A stretch of DNA of 64,000 nucleotides from Protonemura montana. Taxonomy: Eukaryota; Arthropoda; Insecta; Plecoptera; Nemouridae. Shown one piece after another: positions 49,517 through 58,000 of this stretch. Position numbers and translations under genes: made by a program. Position 1 is the stretch's first letter; each line of letters opens with the position of its first letter. The stretch covers positions 23,181,225 through 23,245,224 of the forward strand of contig OX387606.1 of NCBI GenBank assembly GCA_947568835.1, written 5' to 3'. The notes beneath the pieces were generated by a model. The model did no database searches, was not told the origin of the DNA, and saw only the letters and a program-made list of their open reading frames with translations.

Positions 49517-51556
49517 TCGAGGTGTGTTCCGTATTTGCACACAGAGAGCGCCGAGTGTTGACTTGGTAGACGGCAAGGATGCATCTTGCAATCATCCCGA
49601 AACCGTCCCGAAACCATGCCGGTATCATACCGAAAGCAGAACTGCAATCATGAAACAGCAACGAAGTCAGCAAAGAAGTCAGCCTGCGCCAACCTAGATG
49701 CTGAGAACACTTGTGCACTTTATTCGTTGGTCGAGGCAGAGCATTTATTACACCCGGCTTCGAAATCTCCGGCAGACTCTTCTTGTTGTGTAGGATAATT
49801 TCGGCGTTAGCAGCGACGGCCCCAGTAAACATGGCTGGTGGGCGGAAAGAGGTCGGGTAAGCTGGAGCTCAGCCATGATATGGATCGAAAACTAATTTAA
49901 TTTCACATGTACGCTCGTAAATAATATTCGCGATATAGCGCAGAAAAGAAGCAAAGAAAACGATTTTTTTCGTTTAGCTAGATGAATGTAGAACTAGTAG
50001 GTAGTACACTAGAAAAACTAAAAAAACACGGAACGCAGGAACAAAGGGAACGAAAATAAAAGGTTATCAAAGATTTTTTCGTCCTGATATCTCGCCACCG
50101 GATTTTAATTATCAGTACAATAGTGTGTAATAAATAATTGTTTAGGGGATCGGGGCATATGTGTGGAAGTTTCGAGCGTGAGCATACACTTCCTCGGTTT
50201 TAGCGTGATTTACTCAGTGCAACGCTGGTGTGCAGTGTAGATTGCGTGAGATTTACATGCCATGGAAGAAGCTAGGTACCCGAGGTGGGTGCATGCATGC
50301 ATCGCATCGCATAATTTATTCAGCAGAGCACCCAGCTGAATCTCACTCCAATACCCAGCTAAGTCAACATCTTACTTGACATGTCATAATACAAGCGAGT
50401 AATTTCATCCCCTAAAATAAATACATATTCTATTCAGCTTCATCTTGTTACACATATAGGTGCATATATATATATGAATGTGTATATATTATGAAAAGAT
50501 ATTTATTAAACCCACAACGCCAACGGTTATGTTATGAGCTCGTGGCGCTATCAACGCTAAAGAGACGTAGTACTAAAATCATCACTCGCCGAGAAAGACG
50601 GCCGGAGGAAAATGCAAAGTTTTGCAAGCTCGTCATGAATTTCCACGACGCCGGGTGGAAAGAGGACGCCCGTGAATCGGGCGACGTCACAGGCGTCGGC
50701 GTCGAGATCCTTCAGAAGTGTCGCGTTACGTCGGTGGTATTTAAAGATCCGGTAGAAGCCAGACTGCGTAGTAGACGTCAGAGATCCACCGGTCACGGCC
50801 CAAGAAAACGGGATCATCCACGCCGATGGATCTCATTTGTTTTTAAACCCAGAATACCGAGAGTTTTTTTTTTCGTCTGGAGTATTCGGAACGATATCTG
50901 CAAATGCGACTGCGAGGGTTTAAAGGCACGCCTGGGGACGACTGGCTCGGCGGGATAAAGTGATCGATGCCCGTGGTCCGAGGGGACAGTCTTTCGTCTG
51001 AGAAATGGTGATGGACAGAGAGAAAGAGGAGATGAGAAGAGTGACGAGGAACGACGTCGACGATATGTTTGGCAATGCAAGAAACGACGAGAGAAAAGAG
51101 CCGAATCATTTACATTGATCGAGGGCGCCAGAGCGAGTTCAAAAAGTGAAAAGTTCAACTCGTCGGCCGAAAAAGTTGCTTAGCCGTGATTTAGTGACAC
51201 AATCATTTCCACTGAAGTGCTGAGCCAGCCGCCGATCGCAATCAGTGCGTCGACTCTAGCGCGCGTGGCGGGAACACGGGCAGTTCTAAATGTACCGCTA
51301 GCTTCTGGGCAGTTCTTGTGACACGGGTTCTGAAAATCAGGGTTAGCACGGACCGACCGGAGGCTCACCGTTTTGTTGCCAAGGTTCTTGACTCTACAGT
51401 TGAGGTAGGCCGTCTTGCCGAGTAGCGCGGTGACGTTCTTGGAGGACACCCGGTCGAAGTACGGTCCCTGGCGGCCGCCCGCAGAGCTCGCGTCCAGAGC
51501 ATTCTGCGCCGGTGCAGTTCCTTCTTGCTTGCCTGCCTCACGTTGGGCGCACCACA
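11458..51556 (-). CDS. dpr9: Dpr9-like two-Ig cell-surface protein, partial gene model (4 internal exons)
   Basis: Joining 51556-51369, 37062-36852, 14646-14519 and 11626-11458 on the minus strand gives about 232 codons without a stop and with matching intron phases (1, 0, 1, 0, 1). The product is an N-terminal stretch, GPYFD, an Ig V-type domain (YLNC ... VSWVRHRD ... DSGIYEC), the linker NVVEPTTDIIGGPDLY, and a second Ig domain (INLTC ... YIYW ... DSGRYQC) ending in VHVLNG. Three sequons (NVT, NKT, NLT) fit a secreted or surface glycoprotein. Dpr proteins bind DIP partners through their first Ig domain and act in neuronal recognition and synaptic matching. Dpr9 rather than Dpr8 or Dpr21 is my choice from remembered residues such as TPHMSH, SPEPPAY and CNPSNA; no alignment was run. 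The signal-peptide exon and the C-terminal anchor exon are missing from the window, so the model is partial at both ends. Confidence 0.9.
11627..14518 (-). other. dpr9: dpr9 intron between exons C and D (about 2.9 kb)
   Basis: GT-AG intron in phase 0. It contains a 17-G run at 12090-12106 and a short G run near 11777-11787, but no recognisable mobile element or coding segment. The sequence is moderately AT-rich from about 13150 to 14500, with scattered TTAAT-type motifs. It is the shortest of the three complete introns. Confidence 0.85.
12090..12106 (+). repeat. dpr9: Homopolymer run, 17 G (intron C-D)
   Basis: Preceded by GGGCGACAAA and followed by CGATTATC. In the sense pre-mRNA it reads as 17 C. 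Confidence 0.9.
14519..14646 (-). CDS. dpr9: dpr9-like exon C: inter-domain linker and first half of Ig domain 2
   Basis: 128 bp. The acceptor is TATTCCAG before AGCCCACC. With the last G of exon B it makes a Glu codon, giving NVVE-PTTDIIGG across the junction. It encodes GGPDLYIDRGSTINLTC with the first cysteine of Ig2, then SPEPPAYIYWNHNE with the core tryptophan. The favoured donor is GAGGTG/GTAAGT (phase 0). A weaker alternative, GAG/GTGGTA three bases earlier, would remove one Val and give NHNE-IISYDS, which fits the spacing of other Dpr proteins slightly better. The choice is uncertain by one codon. Confidence 0.93.
18419..18453 (+). repeat. (GCC)n triplet run
   Basis: CGCCGCCGCCGCCGACG-type triplets of about 35 bp with two GAC interruptions. 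Frames through it give poly-Pro or poly-Arg, which explains the open frames here. Confidence 0.88.
21385..21403 (+). repeat. Homopolymer run, 19 G
   Basis: Follows CTGATTTCATCA and precedes CGGCGGCGACGGGGGG, so the whole tract is G-dominated for about 35 bp. Confidence 0.9.
22088..22106 (+). repeat. Homopolymer run, 19 G in a longer G-rich tract
   Basis: Preceded by GGGGCAGGGGAGGGGGGA, so purine-rich G sequence spans about 22069-22106. Confidence 0.9.
22395..22450 (+). repeat. (GA)n / CAGA microsatellite, interrupted
   Basis: ACAGACAGACAGAGAGAGAAAGAGA and, after about 17 unique bases, a second AGAGAGAGAGAGAG block. Confidence 0.88.
24520..25009 (-). mobile_element. 5S-headed SINE, copy 2 (two 91-bp modules)
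   Basis: Reverse-complement match to copy 1. The 3' end at 24520-24600 is diverged; the body lies at about 24610-24800 with the marker CCATGCTGTCGAGAGGTTGA. Two 91-bp modules follow (CCCTCCAACC at 24801 and 24892), and the element ends near CCAAACCGTTCGGC. The segment with CCGGTTCTCG is degraded or replaced by about 30 bp of T/A-rich sequence. It lies sense-wise inside the dpr9 intron. Confidence 0.82.
26081..26933 (-). repeat. 20-bp minisatellite, about 43 units
   Basis: Plus-strand unit GACCGAGACCAAGTAGGCAA repeats in register every 20 bp. Variation is concentrated at bases 4-7 of the unit (CCGA, CCCA, CTGA, CCTA, CCAA). The order of variants gaccc-gaccg-gaccg-gaccc-gactg occurs at both 26461 and 26801, and gactg-gacca followed by AGTAGACAA occurs at 26741 and 26881, so there is higher-order duplication. 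Because 20 is not a multiple of 3, all three minus frames are open and give PTWSRSCLLGLGLAYLVSVL-type translations. I regard these as non-coding. Confidence 0.95.
27935..27955 (+). repeat. Homopolymer run, 21 C
   Basis: Lies in a pyrimidine-rich stretch (ACCCTCTTCCTACG before, TCCTCACCC after). Confidence 0.9.
28873..28937 (+). repeat. Two close G runs (19 G and about 13 G)
   Basis: The first run follows GCGGGGTGAA, the same lead-in seen before the runs at 6157 and near 11320. A spacer ATGCACCCCCTACATGGGTT and GGGGGGGTTC separates the second run at about 28924-28937. Confidence 0.88.
30429..30500 (+). other. tRNA-Met-like sequence, probable SINE head or tRNA pseudogene
   Basis: GCCTCCATATCGCAGAGGATAAG resembles the 5' part of an elongator tRNA-Met (GCCTCC..TAGCGCAG), and GGTTCGATCCACC at about 30481 fits a B box. 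Spacing (about 50 nt between boxes) suits an internal Pol III promoter. The acceptor and anticodon stems do not fold convincingly, so it is not a functional tRNA as read. A second, opposed B-box-like GGTCGAACCCGACC lies at about 30350. Confidence 0.4.
35621..35745 (-). mobile_element. tRNA-headed SINE, short copy
   Basis: On the minus strand, TAGCTCAATGGGTAAGAGCA (A box region, 35716-35735) and GGTGTTCGTGTCCCC (B box, 35671-35685) are spaced as in a tRNA. They are followed by a tail GTTTGGGCATCTAGTTTTGAG ... GTTCCTAATAATAAAAAC. The head is tRNA length (about 75 nt). The same tail sequence forms the fold-back element at 37244-37382. The copy is short and has no protein-coding part. Confidence 0.7.
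35874..36851 (-). repeat. 108-bp tandem array, 9 units, abutting the exon B splice donor
   Basis: GTCGAACTTCCCCCCTTGAT recurs at 35874, 35982, 36090, 36198, 36306, 36414, 36522, 36630 and 36738, a strict 108-bp period. On the minus strand the unit gives an open 36-residue repeat (LTLGLLDGRPVVGL ... SNGYYMHTSYFIKGG) because 108 is divisible by three. This frame is not the frame leaving exon B and starts at a GTG, so I do not call it coding. Similarity to the unit continues, weakly, right up to the GTGAGT donor. Substitutions between units are few: L/I, N/S, H/Y and one synonymous change. Confidence 0.95.
36852..37062 (-). CDS. dpr9: dpr9-like exon B: core and C-terminal part of Ig domain 1
   Basis: 211 bp, phase 0 in and phase 1 out. 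The acceptor is GATGCTGTTTCAG before GTTTCG; the donor is GTCG/GTGAGT. It encodes VSWVRHRD, the Ig tryptophan, the Dpr signature HLLTVGRYTYTSDQRF, then EDWTLQIKYPQHRDSG and YEC with the second Ig cysteine, and finishes HFIHLNVV plus the first base of the next codon. This segment carries much of the surface that Dpr proteins use to bind DIPs. A second acceptor lies 12 nt upstream (separate entry). A 108-bp tandem array begins at the donor, an unusual neighbour for a constitutive exon. Confidence 0.95.
37063..37074 (-). promoter_or_regulatory. dpr9: Optional 12-nt exon extension (tandem 3' splice sites) encoding MLFQ
   Basis: Immediately upstream of exon B the sense strand reads ACAACAG, then ATG CTG TTT CAG, then GTTTCG. 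Both CAG trinucleotides can act as acceptors and both keep the frame, so the products are NKT-VSW or NKT-MLFQ-VSW. From memory, Drosophila Dpr9 is annotated with a very similar insert (MLLQ) at exactly this point, which suggests a conserved alternative acceptor. The upstream site has a weak pyrimidine tract. The inserted residues would fall in the first Ig domain next to the DIP-binding region. Confidence 0.6.
37244..37382. mobile_element. Fold-back insertion made of two inverted SINE tails
   Basis: Arms 37261-37304 (ATTATTATGAACACTATAAC ... GATGCCCAAAC) and 37329-37373 are reverse complements with few mismatches; the spacer is about 25 bp. GCATAGGA occurs just before (37244-37251) and just after (37375-37382), an apparent 8-bp target-site duplication. 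The arm sequence matches the tail of the tRNA-headed SINE at 35621. It sits about 180 bp upstream of exon B in the intron. Confidence 0.75.
38252..38692 (-). mobile_element. 5S-headed SINE, copy 3 (diverged)
   Basis: It matches the family end (TTCAACGACGCACTTGGC), body (ACAAATCCATGCTGCCGAGAG) and head (CACGCCAAACCGTTC, then a second CTAAACCGTTCGG). It has a (GA)n expansion at 38468-38495 between the body and ATTGAAGTTGTATTAAC. The 5S part is reduced and rearranged, with two copies of the extreme 5' end. It is the most diverged copy in the window. Confidence 0.75.
39778..40103 (-). mobile_element. 5S-headed SINE, copy 4 (5'-truncated)
   Basis: It begins GTGGTGTTTAACGACGCACT and matches the body closely through CCTAGAAGGGAGGAGGG and CCATGCTGTCGAGAGGTTGAT. 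It stops at CCAAACAGAACG, before the 5S-like head. 5' truncation is typical of target-primed insertion. A TTATTATTATTAT run flanks its 3' end. Confidence 0.8.
41598..41625 (+). repeat. GGC/GTC triplet run
   Basis: Three perfect repeats of a nine-base unit CGGCGGCGT. The frames give Pro-Thr or Gly-Val repeats; no gene is implied. Confidence 0.85.
41846..42055 (+). repeat. Pair of dispersed-repeat motifs CCCCTGAACGCAGCCCGC
   Basis: GTGCCCCTGAATGCAGCCCGC at 41846 and GTGCCCCTGGACGCAGCCCGC at 42008 are followed by related sequence (AGAACAG, AAAGCAG). The same motif lies on the minus strand at about 9461-9504, and in part at 48271 and 48565-48641. The second copy and the 9.46-kb copy also share GGCACCTCCACCG. 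It looks like the end of a dispersed element I cannot name. Confidence 0.65.
42131..42351 (+). repeat. 10-bp minisatellite CGCCTCTAAA, about 22 units
   Basis: Decamers of the form CGCCTCTAAA, with variants TGCCTCTAAA, CGTCTCTAAA and ACGCCTCTGA, run for about 220 bp. One unit carries an extra base (CCCCCTCTAA), which shifts the register near 42211. Confidence 0.94.
42871..43581 (+). mobile_element. 5S-headed SINE, copy 5 (four 91-bp modules)
   Basis: It starts CCGAACGGTTCGGCGTGATG and continues GATCTCCAAAGTTAAGCAAC and GGATGGGTGACC (5S-like). Four 91-bp modules follow (GAGG at 42994, 43085, 43176, 43267), then a full body, CATCATCATCATC, and the 3' end GTCAAAACAGTGCGTCG with AAATCAATCAATC. 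It is one of the most complete copies and lies antisense to dpr9. Confidence 0.85.
47307..47326 (+). repeat. Homopolymer run, 20 G
   Basis: Flanked by GAGGAGGAAC and CAGGGAGGAGGGGTG. In dpr9 pre-mRNA it reads as 20 C in a pyrimidine-rich stretch. Confidence 0.9.
48565..48641 (+). repeat. 46-bp tandem duplication (dispersed-repeat motif)
   Basis: CGCACAACTCCTAGACGCAACCCGC occurs at 48565 and 48611. It is related to the CCCCTGAACGCAGCCCGC motif at 41846 and 42008. Confidence 0.8.
49483..49515 (+). repeat. Homopolymer run, 33 C
   Basis: The longest single-base run in the window. In the dpr9 sense direction it reads as 33 G, a strong G-quadruplex former. It lies about 1.85 kb downstream of the exon A donor within the intron. 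Confidence 0.93.
51369..51556 (-). CDS. dpr9: dpr9-like exon A: N-terminal part of Ig domain 1
   Basis: 188 bp. The acceptor is a pyrimidine-rich tract ending TTTGTCCACAG just before position 51556. The first two bases (TG) complete a codon started in a missing upstream exon (phase 1). It encodes a low-complexity lead (WCAQREAGKQEG, then ALDASSAGG), the family motif GPYFD, then NVTALLGKTAYLNC with the first Ig cysteine, and ends at NKT with donor ACG/GTGAGC in phase 0. Reading past the donor gives unrelated residues, which supports the boundary. The lead before GPYFD is poorly conserved in the family, so only the part from GPYFD on is secure. The exon is GC-rich compared with the intron around it. 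Confidence 0.93.
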
Positions 51557-52415
51557 CTGTGGACAAAGAAACGAAGACATCTTATCATCGGAACAGGGTC
51601 TATGGTCACATCTTATCATCGGAAAGTGTCTGGCTGGAAAGGCGAAATAGCTCGTTTAAAAGCACGCACTCGATAAAGCGAGTGGAGGAAGTGCCCGATT
51701 ATTAGATAGTTAATGGAGCGAAATTCAAAAGCTAATTACCGAGTATTTTATGCGCATTCGCCCTCGCAAAGTTTATCGTGTTCATGGGCGAGCCATGCCA
51801 ATGCCATCTATCTAGCTTGCCCATCGGACCGTTTAGAAGAAGTTGGCAGAAAAAGTTGCCTTCCTTCTAAAACTGGTGTAATCCAATAAAGTCAGTTGAC
51901 TGGCTATTTATTTCCTTTCCTCCATATCAGCTGTCTGTGGGGACCTAGGGGCCGGCCTACGCGGGTCCGTTTCTTAGAACGGGAAGACGGCTAGAAGAGA
52001 TGGTCTTGGTTAGCATACAGACTGCTCAATTCTAAAGAAGAGTAAATAGAGATAAATGAACGAGTTGGGCTTGGCTCAAACGGTCGATCCCAATTCCCAA
52101 ATAACTTTTCTTTCTTCCTCGATCTCCCGACAGGTTTCTTTTTTTCTTTTTATTAAGAAAACAATCAATTTTCATGCTGACGACGTATCGAACGGGAATT
52201 GTTTTTAAGTAAAGCAATTGCGTGGGTCTTTTTAAGCCCGAGCTGTAACTCTAAGAGCTTAAGAGATCACGTGCGACCGTCAGCCAGGCGAAAACTACAC
52301 TTGCTTCGAGAGACTTGCTTGGCAAATGAATCCAACTTGCAACGAGCTTTGAGAAGTGCCGCAGTTGATAATAATTAACAGAGTTCTCACAGAAAGTTTA
52401 ATATAGAACGTGTCT

Positions 52416-52432
52416 ATGTGTGTGTGTGTGTG
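52416..52432 (+). repeat. (GT)n microsatellite
   Basis: A TGTGTGTGTG run of about 17 bp in AT-rich unique sequence. Confidence 0.85.
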
Positions 52433-55037
52433 TAGTGTTCCTCGCGCAAATGAATCGACTGACGCATTTGTACGACTTGGGGTGGGCGTTTGTCTCAGGC
52501 GAAGCGAGTCATGTGTTTGTGTTTATATATGGACGAGCATACATGGATTGACAGTAACAATGCACGGCTGAGGACGAGACTAAGAAAATGTGGTAGCGCC
52601 ATGATATGGTGGAAGTGCCGTGCTATGGTGGAAGTGCCGTGCTATGGTTGAAGAGCCGGGTTCACCCGAACCCCTTCTGCGTGCGGATCATCGCTCCCCC
52701 AGACTCCGCTAAGCCGGAAGCCTAATTCTGTTCATTAACTAATGCCTTCCAGCAGATAATCATCAATCATGTGGCCGGCATCGACCAATCGGGGCCCGTA
52801 CGCCGCACTCCACAAGTAGGAACATGTATCGCCCACGCAGAGCAATACCTGTTACTTCCGGCCGGCCCTAATTATTGATAACGCAAACAGACGCGACGCG
52901 GTCTCTCTCGAGGGAGACGCCGTGATGAATTAGTTAACTGGGAGACTGGAGACTTAACTGAGAGTTAATGCAATCATCTTAATCTGTGGATTCAACTACT
53001 TAAGCGTGAAGCAATCCAGCAAGCGTCTTCTGTGTCTCGGACACATAGAGACGTTCTGGTCGCTTGGCAATCCAATCAGCGGCTTCAATTAGAGTTCAGC
53101 GATCGCGTTTCAAGTTAGACGCGGTCCAGGCGAGGCGTTGTGAGCGCTTGGGGGAGAGATGTTGTAGATGATATCACGCTTTGCATGCCTACAAACACCG
53201 CGTACCGTGCGGCAAAGAGCGCCGAGTTGGCTGAATTACTAGCCGGTCTATCTCTCGGCACGATAAGACGCGACAACTCGCGTGTTGTGTCGTTTCCCCG
53301 CACGCGTGCCATACTGGCGGCAACAAGAAGTACGAACAGGCAGTTCGTTGAAAAACACGGCCAACTTTGCTCATTGTGAATTGTCAGCCATTGTTCCCCC
53401 GGTTCTCAAGTAGAACAACTACAACTTAAACTTGGCAAATTCTAATCTCGTTCTGAAATATGGAGCGAGCGGCACGGCGTGTGTACGCGAAACGTTTAAA
53501 ACGAAGATAATGAGTAGAACTGGGGAACATAATGAAATATCAGTCTGGGCACATGTTTAATTGGAATACAGTTGTTGCGTTAAGTTACTCGGGATCTGAC
53601 GCCAAACTTTCGGAAATATCGCCTAGCTCTGTTTGTCGCCTAGCTCTGAAAAGTTGGCCGGTCGCGGGTCGTGACTTTGTTTGTAAGATAGTTCATCACG
53701 GCACTTTCTGCACCGATTGTCTGTCTCGACGCTCGAACCGTGACACCGCAAGCAGCTTTACTTCAGATTCGATTCATAATACCCGCTTTCTTCGCGGCGA
53801 CCGCATCGCACTCGCACCGAATCGAAATCCTCACACGGCGCGAAACTAACAAGCCAATCGAGAAAATGTTTGCAAACTTGTAGTTAGAACGCGCGCGTAA
53901 TGCCTCGCTCGTGTAAGCCGCTTATTTCATAAGATCTCACAAATTAATTAAGGACCAGACTTAAGTACCTTTCCCGCTATTAATGATGCGTGTTTTGCTA
54001 GCACCTGGGCACATCTAGCATTCGGATATCGGCTACCTTATTACGTCGACGCCAGCGAGCGAATATAATGCGGAGGTAGAAAACAAAACACAAGAGCGCC
54101 GCCGAGGCCGCCGCCGCCGTCGCTTTGGTTATATACCTATAACGCTCTCATAATATTTCCAAATTGCGTTCCCAACATGATATTGCTCCGAACGTCGGGG
54201 CACAGTGGCAGGGGGTTGGGTAGGGTAGGGTGCGGCATGGGGGGTGGGTGCTTGTTGATACACGAGCCCCATTAGTACCGCGCATCTCGCAAATCAGCCT
54301 CCGCGGCGCGTGATGAGGTACGGGTTCAGTCTAAACTTTTGCCAGCCCATCCTGTTACCGCGCCCGAGCACACGGCTAATAATTGCAACGCGTAATTGTT
54401 ATTAATTATCGAGGTAGATTAGGCGAGTCGTGAAGAAGCCGCCACGCAGACGCGAGGATGATTGAAAACGATACAAAGCGTTTTTGTAGACGAGCGAGCG
54501 AGCGAGCGAGTGGTTTATTACGGCTCGGCGAATGTGGTGGAAAGGAGGAAGACTTCCTTCGTGTTTAGCTGTAACTAATTGCCATGGCAAGACTTTAATA
54601 ATAGCATTAATTACAAGGCAATATCTCCCCGTTGACCCTAGTTAATACTGTGTTGCTTGTTTTTAACCAAATTGCTGCTACCGGCGAATATTGTATGGAA
54701 ATCTTTGCCTTGTTGTTTCTTATTCCTAGCGGCTTGAAGCTTGAAATTGACCCACTTCTTCATGAAGCATGGTCTAGATGGCCGCGGTGTTGCTTCACTG
54801 ATTTCCACTTGCCGTGCCTTGAATTGACATTCATTCCGTCGCCATGTTGGCAATCCGAGGAACGGTGGCGCCGCCGCGGGCAAACACAGAACCAATTTCA
54901 ATTGGAACTATGAATAAGTTATCACTTGATTTTTCAACGTTGACTCGAAACTCGAACCAGTTATATGTTGGTACACCTGGAGCTAATCTACTGGAAAATT
55001 GTTTGATTTATGAACATTCGGCAATAAACTGAAGCCG

Positions 55038-55055
55038 TATATATATATATATATA
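55038..55055 (+). repeat. (AT)n microsatellite
   Basis: TATATATATATATATATA, uninterrupted. Confidence 0.88.
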
Positions 55056-58000
55056 GCGATTCGACTCGCGGCGATAAGGGGAAATTATCGAATTGAAAAC
55101 GATGTCCAGAGGAAAATGTAGCAGCGCGTGAGGCGGGAAAATATGTTGACGGAGAGACTTGGGACGGTGGCGCTGAATTTCGCAGAGAAAATGGCTACAA
55201 ACTGTGGAAACCTGTTACCTCTCAACCAAAGTCGGGCAAATTCTGCAAACGAAGAAAGCAAATAAAACGTTCGGAGTGCAGCGCAAATAGTGTCATGCCT
55301 GGTGCAGCGTGCATTTTTATGTTTGCCGAGTAAACACAGTTTACACCTCGGCTGGTAAAAGAGTTGCAAGTCATTAGGCCCCCGCCGATAAACTGCTTTT
55401 GTCGTCGCATTTGCATGTAAACAGGTTAATAAGTAACTAGGAAAGCAATTGTAAAGGTACTATCAGTACTGCAAATCAGGCACATTCAATGGTCCGCATT
55501 CATAATGCACATTTCTATTTACTCTGGTCGAGTAGTTATCGGCTGAATAACTACCTGACTACACAAAGCCCGTGGTCCTTCAGGTAAGCGTAACAACGTA
55601 GTCAACTTCGGAATTCCACTCCTGGCAGCCGAGTCCAGAATTCGTCTTTACTTCCCAGCGTCCGCATCTCTGGCCTTGCATGAATATTCCCTTTGTTCGT
55701 CTCGCCCGGCTTGCGCTAATTTACCGCACGGATAACACGCCTGGGCGATCCCGTGAAATCCCTGCGGTCTCCGCTTTGACGCCAACAAAATGATACCGAC
55801 AAATTAGATGTCACCAGCCGGCCGTGTGTTTGCGTCGTCCGCGGCCCGGGGGCGTGCGTGCGTGAGCCAAATGCGTGGAAAGGAGATGCGTGCGGATAGA
55901 AACACGGATAGCGTGCCATTCGATGTGTTCAAAGGGCTGACTCGACGACATGGGGCAACAAGAACGGCCGAGGACGGGTTTTAAAACGTTTGTTTAGAAA
56001 TAAATAGTATCCTTACAAGTAATGAATGTGTCTTTTATGGTTGAAATAAAGAATAATCGCGATTTTTAAATGCGCTGCTTCAATCTGAAATGTCAGCAAG
56101 ATTTGAGTCCCGTGCGATTTTGTATCTGCGATGGCTGCATGTGAAGATAGACGATCAAGTTTCCTGGCGTAAGATATCTCTGTTCTGATAGTTGGTTGGT
56201 ATGGGCGCTCAGAGAAGCCGTACTCAAACTGCTAATCTTGTAAGCGTAAGTAGAAATCAGCGCAAGAGCTGACAAGGCAACAAAAAACAACATCCGGAGA
56301 GATTTATAATTCAAATTATAAGCAAAATGGCGCTCTGGATAAGCCGGCAGAGTTCGTTCGTCCTCGTGTTTCGTGGAATAATCTTCGGGGACCGCACACA
56401 CGAGATTATCGTAAATTGTACTTAGATTTTTAACTCCAAAAAGTGAGTGCGATTTCGAAGTGCAAACAAAACCGCGTAAAGCGTTGTTTACTTGCACATT
56501 TTCTCCGTCCGCATTTTCTCTGTGCGCGTGCGCCCATAAACCACGGACCGAAATCGTTTCCCTGTGGGACTCCGTCGAGCACCCGGCGGCCAGAAACTAA
56601 CCAGCCGACGGGCAAGAAGGTTTGTTGTGTTGCTAGCAATCTACCTAATAATGGTAGCCATTGTCTCGGGGACCTGATCGATCCGACGCTGCCGACGCCG
56701 ACGTCGCCATCCAGGCGTCCCAAGACGCCACTCCATTGCCCTAAGTACGCGGCTCAACCATTTTACGCGCTACAGCCACGGTTTACGATAGGCGCAGACA
56801 CAGGGGAGGAAGTCACCGAGATGATATGAGAATTTACTCGGGACTGAGCCACGAAGAGGTACGAGGGACGCACGTTGGTCGGTTTGGTGATGACTTGATG
56901 AATATGACAAGAGATTTTGTCGAGCGTAATTGTTTTGTCAACTTCCTGAACGCTTTGAAGTCGTGGCAAGACGTTTCCGAGTCGGAGAAAAACCAAAGCG
57001 AGCGCCATGAGCGATGCTGTTTGTCCTTTCGGCGGGAAATGTTCTTTCATTCATGAAGAGTCGTCATCAAAGCCAGCACACGGCGGGAAAAAAGTGTCGC
57101 GATTTATTCGACTGCCGTAGATCACCGTGACTTGGAAGGAAAGCTCGAGTGACGCGCGCGGAAGTCGCAGAGAGCGCTCGAGTCGAGGCGCGTTAAGCTA
57201 ATGCCGCCGTAAAGCGGACGCCGCCGAAGAAATCTGCCATCTGGCAAATACGCGAAAAATTCATCACTAGACGCGCTCTTGCCGGGACGCGGCCCGTTAA
57301 CCCGGGACGAACGGCAAGAAGCGGCGGAGGGCGAGTTTTTTTTGTGGCGTGCAAGACTTGGCGCGAGGCGGCAAGATCAATTAATAACAATGTGCGAGGA
57401 AAAAAAAAGTGGCGCTTTTACTTGCGTTTTAATTAAGTGCAGCTCAAAATGTCAGGTGCAGATTAAAGCATATCACATTTTTATCGCACAAAGTGTCGGC
57501 CAACTTGGAAACGAGACCACACAGAGCTGGGAGCGTTTTTTTTTTTTTTTTTGTAAATCGTGATACTCTTGAAAATAAAGAGTTGAACGTCAAGGAAAAC
57601 ACCGAAACATGGCAGCTTCCTTGTCGTGCACTAACAAGTTTGAAACCTAATTACAAACAGATAGGCGATCAAATTTTAAAGCAACGACCGTATCGAGCCT
57701 CGACGACGGATATTGTTAAGTAATTGCCTGGGATGCCGCTAGCGAAACGTCCTATAAAGTATGAAACGCAGTCCTATAGAGTCTAGCAGGCGACTTCGCC
57801 GCCGTTGGAAGCGTTGCTTGTCGCTAGGTGGACGCGAATGGTCGGCTGGAACCCAGCATAGCCTAGTTGGCAATAACACAAGCTGGATCGAGGCGCCGCG
57901 CGGGCGACAAGTTTAGGAAATGGCTTCCTAGAGATAAAACCAAACTGTGTGGGAGGGGCAAAGGGGAAGAGTGCTGCAGTTTACGGACTCGATGGCCCAT

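Larger units (their letters stand above)
37063..51368 (-). other. dpr9: dpr9 intron between exons A and B (about 14.3 kb)
   Basis: Phase 0 GT-AG intron. Contents: a fold-back element (37244-37382), three 5S-headed SINE copies (38252-38692 minus, 39778-40103 minus, 42871-43581 plus), a 10-bp minisatellite (42131-42351), a GGC/GTC triplet run near 41598-41625, members of a short dispersed repeat at 41846, 42008, 48271 and 48565-48641, a 20-G run at 47307 and a 33-C run at 49483. A very AT-rich stretch with ATA triplets lies at about 40890-41120. No nested gene was recognised; open frames such as 45624-46040 plus lack any family signature. Confidence 0.85.

Noticed and set aside
51180-51368. Extension of exon A past NKT (VSLRSVRANPDF and on)
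   Set aside because: The sequence leaves the family pattern exactly at a GTGAGC donor, and the expected VSWVRHRD continues in exon B, so this is intron.
56093-56497. Possible dpr9 signal-peptide exon (MLFFVALSALALISTYAY near 56293, minus strand)
   Set aside because: The hydrophobic stretch is plausible, but there is no good donor in the required phase 1 after it, only a weak GA/GTACGG, and nothing else ties it to the gene.
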